Shown in pieces: positions 6,462 to 7,918 of a DNA stretch of 7,918 nt. The notes under the pieces are model-generated. The model worked only from the letters and a program-made list of their open reading frames with translations, had not been told where the DNA came from and did not search any database. Both the position numbers and the translations under genes were made by a program. This DNA comes from an uncultured Bdellovibrio sp. (GTDB lineage: Bacteria; Bdellovibrionota; Bdellovibrionia; Bdellovibrionales; Bdellovibrionaceae): the NCBI RefSeq assembly GCF_946478835.1, contig NZ_CAMLDV010000156.1:1-7918 (forward strand), written 5' to 3'. Every line of letters starts with the position of its first letter. Within the stretch, counting starts at the first letter, position 1.

Positions 6462-7918
6462 TTATTTATCTTGTTGTGCGTGTTCCGCGATTGGAACGTC
6501 CGTCGTCGAAGCTGGCAAACGTGGATTTGTCAGCTCTTGTTTTTCGATTGCGAAGATCTTGTTGCGGATCTCTTCGACTTTCTTTTTGTCTGTCTCTAGA
6601 TCAGCAGCTTTGCGATACATCTTCTTCGCTTTATCTACCATCGCCTGCTTATAGTAAGCGTCACCCAAGTGTTCAGCGATAATGCTGACAGTGGATTGGT
6701 ACTTGTGAGCGGCTTCTAAAAACTTGATCGACTCTGTGAACTTCGCTTGCTTATAAAGAATCCATCCCAAAGTATCTAGCACGTAACCATCTTTAGGTTC
6801 TAATTCCAAAGCGCGACGAGCAAGTTTCTCTGCATCCGGAAGATGCACGTTCATCTCAGCCCAAGTGAAGGCTAAGTAGTTCATGCCTTGCACGTGGTTT
6901 GGATCAAGCTCCAAAACTTTTTGCATTTCTGTCACAACCACATCTTTGTTACCAAGACGGTCATTGATAGTACCGTAGTAGAAACGAAGTTGCGCATTAT
7001 CGGCAAACTTCTCAAGGCCTTGCTCTAAAACTTTCGCAGCACCTTTAAAGTCATCTTTTTCATCCAACAAAGAAGCATACATCGCATACACTTGTGGTTG
7101 GTCTTGACGGTCTTTCAAACCTTTCGCTGCAACTTCCAACGCTTCATCAAGTTTATTCAAACCCTTCAGCAGATAAGCCGCATGTACGACTGATTCACCA
7201 TAGTAAGTGCTTGATACTGGAATCTTACGATATTCTTTCACTGCTTTTTCAGCTTGGTGAGTTTCTTCGTAAACCGCCGCTAAATAGAAACGAACTTTGT
7301 CAGAATCCGGAGCGTCTTTAAGAACGTCTTCCAATTTCTTAGCTGCAAGATCGTATTTCTTTTGTTCAATCAAGATCAAAGCCATCTTCATGCGAACATT
7401 GAGCGGCTCATCAGATTCATTTTCCACCACTTCCAATTGCTCGTATGCTTTTTCGTAATCGCCACGCTCAATGAAAGTTTGCGCCAAGATTTCTGCGATC
7501 TTAGGGCTTGGAGTATTTTCTTTTTGGTACTCACGATACATTGCGATCGCTCTGTCTTCCTTCTTTTGCTTTGTGTAAAGCATTCCCAAAGAAAGAACAG
7601 CGTCGACAAAATCAGGTTTCAACTGCAAAGCCTTTTTGAAAGACTCTTCTGCGGCCTTTTGATATTTCGCTTCTGGTTGCTCCGCACGCACACGACCGAT
7701 GTAGTAGTGCGCAAGATATGGAGTAGCGTAATCCGGATTTTTCGCCAAAGATTCAAAATATTTTACTGCTGTGTCAGATTGCTTTTGCTCTGAATACAAA
7801 GCACCAATGTAAAGCGGCGCCTCTGTGTTCGTTGGCTGCAACTTCATCACAGTGTTGTATTCCGCCAATGCTTTTGGATAAAGCTTCAATGAAGAGTACA
7901 AACCACCCACTAACAAGT
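6462..7918 (-). CDS. Large tetratricopeptide repeat protein, N-terminus outside the window
   Basis: The frame is open from the right edge to TAA at 6462-6464 and gives 484 complete visible residues. The protein clearly continues upstream, and the TTG at the edge is an internal Leu codon, not a start. About 13 consecutive TPR units of roughly 32-40 residues can be laid out, with the usual pattern of W/L-G-Y-A-F-A-P positions. Examples are the units starting VDAVLSLGMLYTKQKK, GYVLDTLGWILYKQAK and VSIIAEHLGDAYYKQA. A short, less ordered tail (about 445-484) rich in Pro, Thr, Glu and Gln ends the protein. TPR superhelices serve as protein-protein scaffolds, and in this arrangement often belong to exported or envelope proteins. 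The missing N-terminus means localisation and any fused domain cannot be judged. The partner is unknown. It is terminated by the 12-bp hairpin just downstream. Confidence 0.9.
   Translation of the reverse strand, partial: LLVGGLYSSLKLYPKALAEYNTVMKLQPTNTEAPLYIGALYSEQKQSDTAVKYFESLAKNPDYATPYLAHYYIGRVRAEQPEAKYQKAAEESFKKALQLKPDFVDAVLSLGMLYTKQKKEDRAIAMYREYQKENTPSPKIAEILAQTFIERGDYEKAYEQLEVVENESDEPLNVRMKMALILIEQKKYDLAAKKLEDVLKDAPDSDKVRFYLAAVYEETHQAEKAVKEYRKIPVSSTYYGESVVHAAYLLKGLNKLDEALEVAAKGLKDRQDQPQVYAMYASLLDEKDDFKGAAKVLEQGLEKFADNAQLRFYYGTINDRLGNKDVVVTEMQKVLELDPNHVQGMNYLAFTWAEMNVHLPDAEKLARRALELEPKDGYVLDTLGWILYKQAKFTESIKFLEAAHKYQSTVSIIAEHLGDAYYKQAMVDKAKKMYRKAADLETDKKKVEEIRNKIFAIEKQELTNPRLPASTTDVPIAEHAQQDK

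Noticed and set aside
7094..7793. Open frames on both strands within the TPR gene
   Set aside because: They overlap a regular series of TPR units in the main frame and show no independent signal.
1..7918. tRNA, rRNA, CRISPR array or insertion sequence
   Set aside because: No clover-leaf pattern, no regularly spaced repeats and no transposase-like protein or terminal inverted repeats were seen by eye.

Overview
The window most resembles a Gram-negative, non-sporulating bacterium of the Bdellovibrio type (Bdellovibrionota). This is an inference. It rests on moderate GC (I estimate mid-40s percent), lipobox lipoproteins, a planctomycete-type diheme lipoprotein, a long TPR protein, and the PrkA/YeaH/SpoVR gene set outside a sporulating organism. 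I cannot name the species.

Layout: seven genes, five certain by family or fold and two poorly characterised. On the minus strand from about 4280 down to the left edge lies a compact operon, prkA (serine kinase/AAA+ protein) -> yeaH (DUF444, von Willebrand factor A fold) -> spoVR. prkA and yeaH share one nucleotide (TAATG). spoVR follows after a short GC-rich, palindrome-filled spacer and runs off the left edge. These three families are a recurrent stress/stationary-phase module in proteobacteria (YeaG, YeaH and YcgB in E. coli), and its molecular job is still poorly defined. Upstream of prkA, on the same strand, is a lipoprotein that may have a LolA/LolB-like or DUF4292-like fold.

A polytopic membrane protein of unknown function starts only 17 bp from that lipoprotein on the opposite strand. 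It ends tail-to-tail, with overlapping stop codons, against a minus-strand diheme cytochrome-c-like lipoprotein. The right end holds the C-terminal 480-odd residues of a large TPR protein, closed by a strong intrinsic terminator.

The most interesting structure is the spacer between yeaH and spoVR. It is about three-quarters G+C, carries stacked perfect hairpins, and contains the yeaH stop codon. It also has an open +1 reading frame that would extend YeaH by 24 residues and stop exactly at the spoVR ribosome binding site. It could be an inserted REP-like repeat, a frameshifted YeaH tail, or a regulatory RNA structure. No RNA genes, CRISPR arrays or insertion sequences were seen. There is no gene-free stretch above 300 bases.
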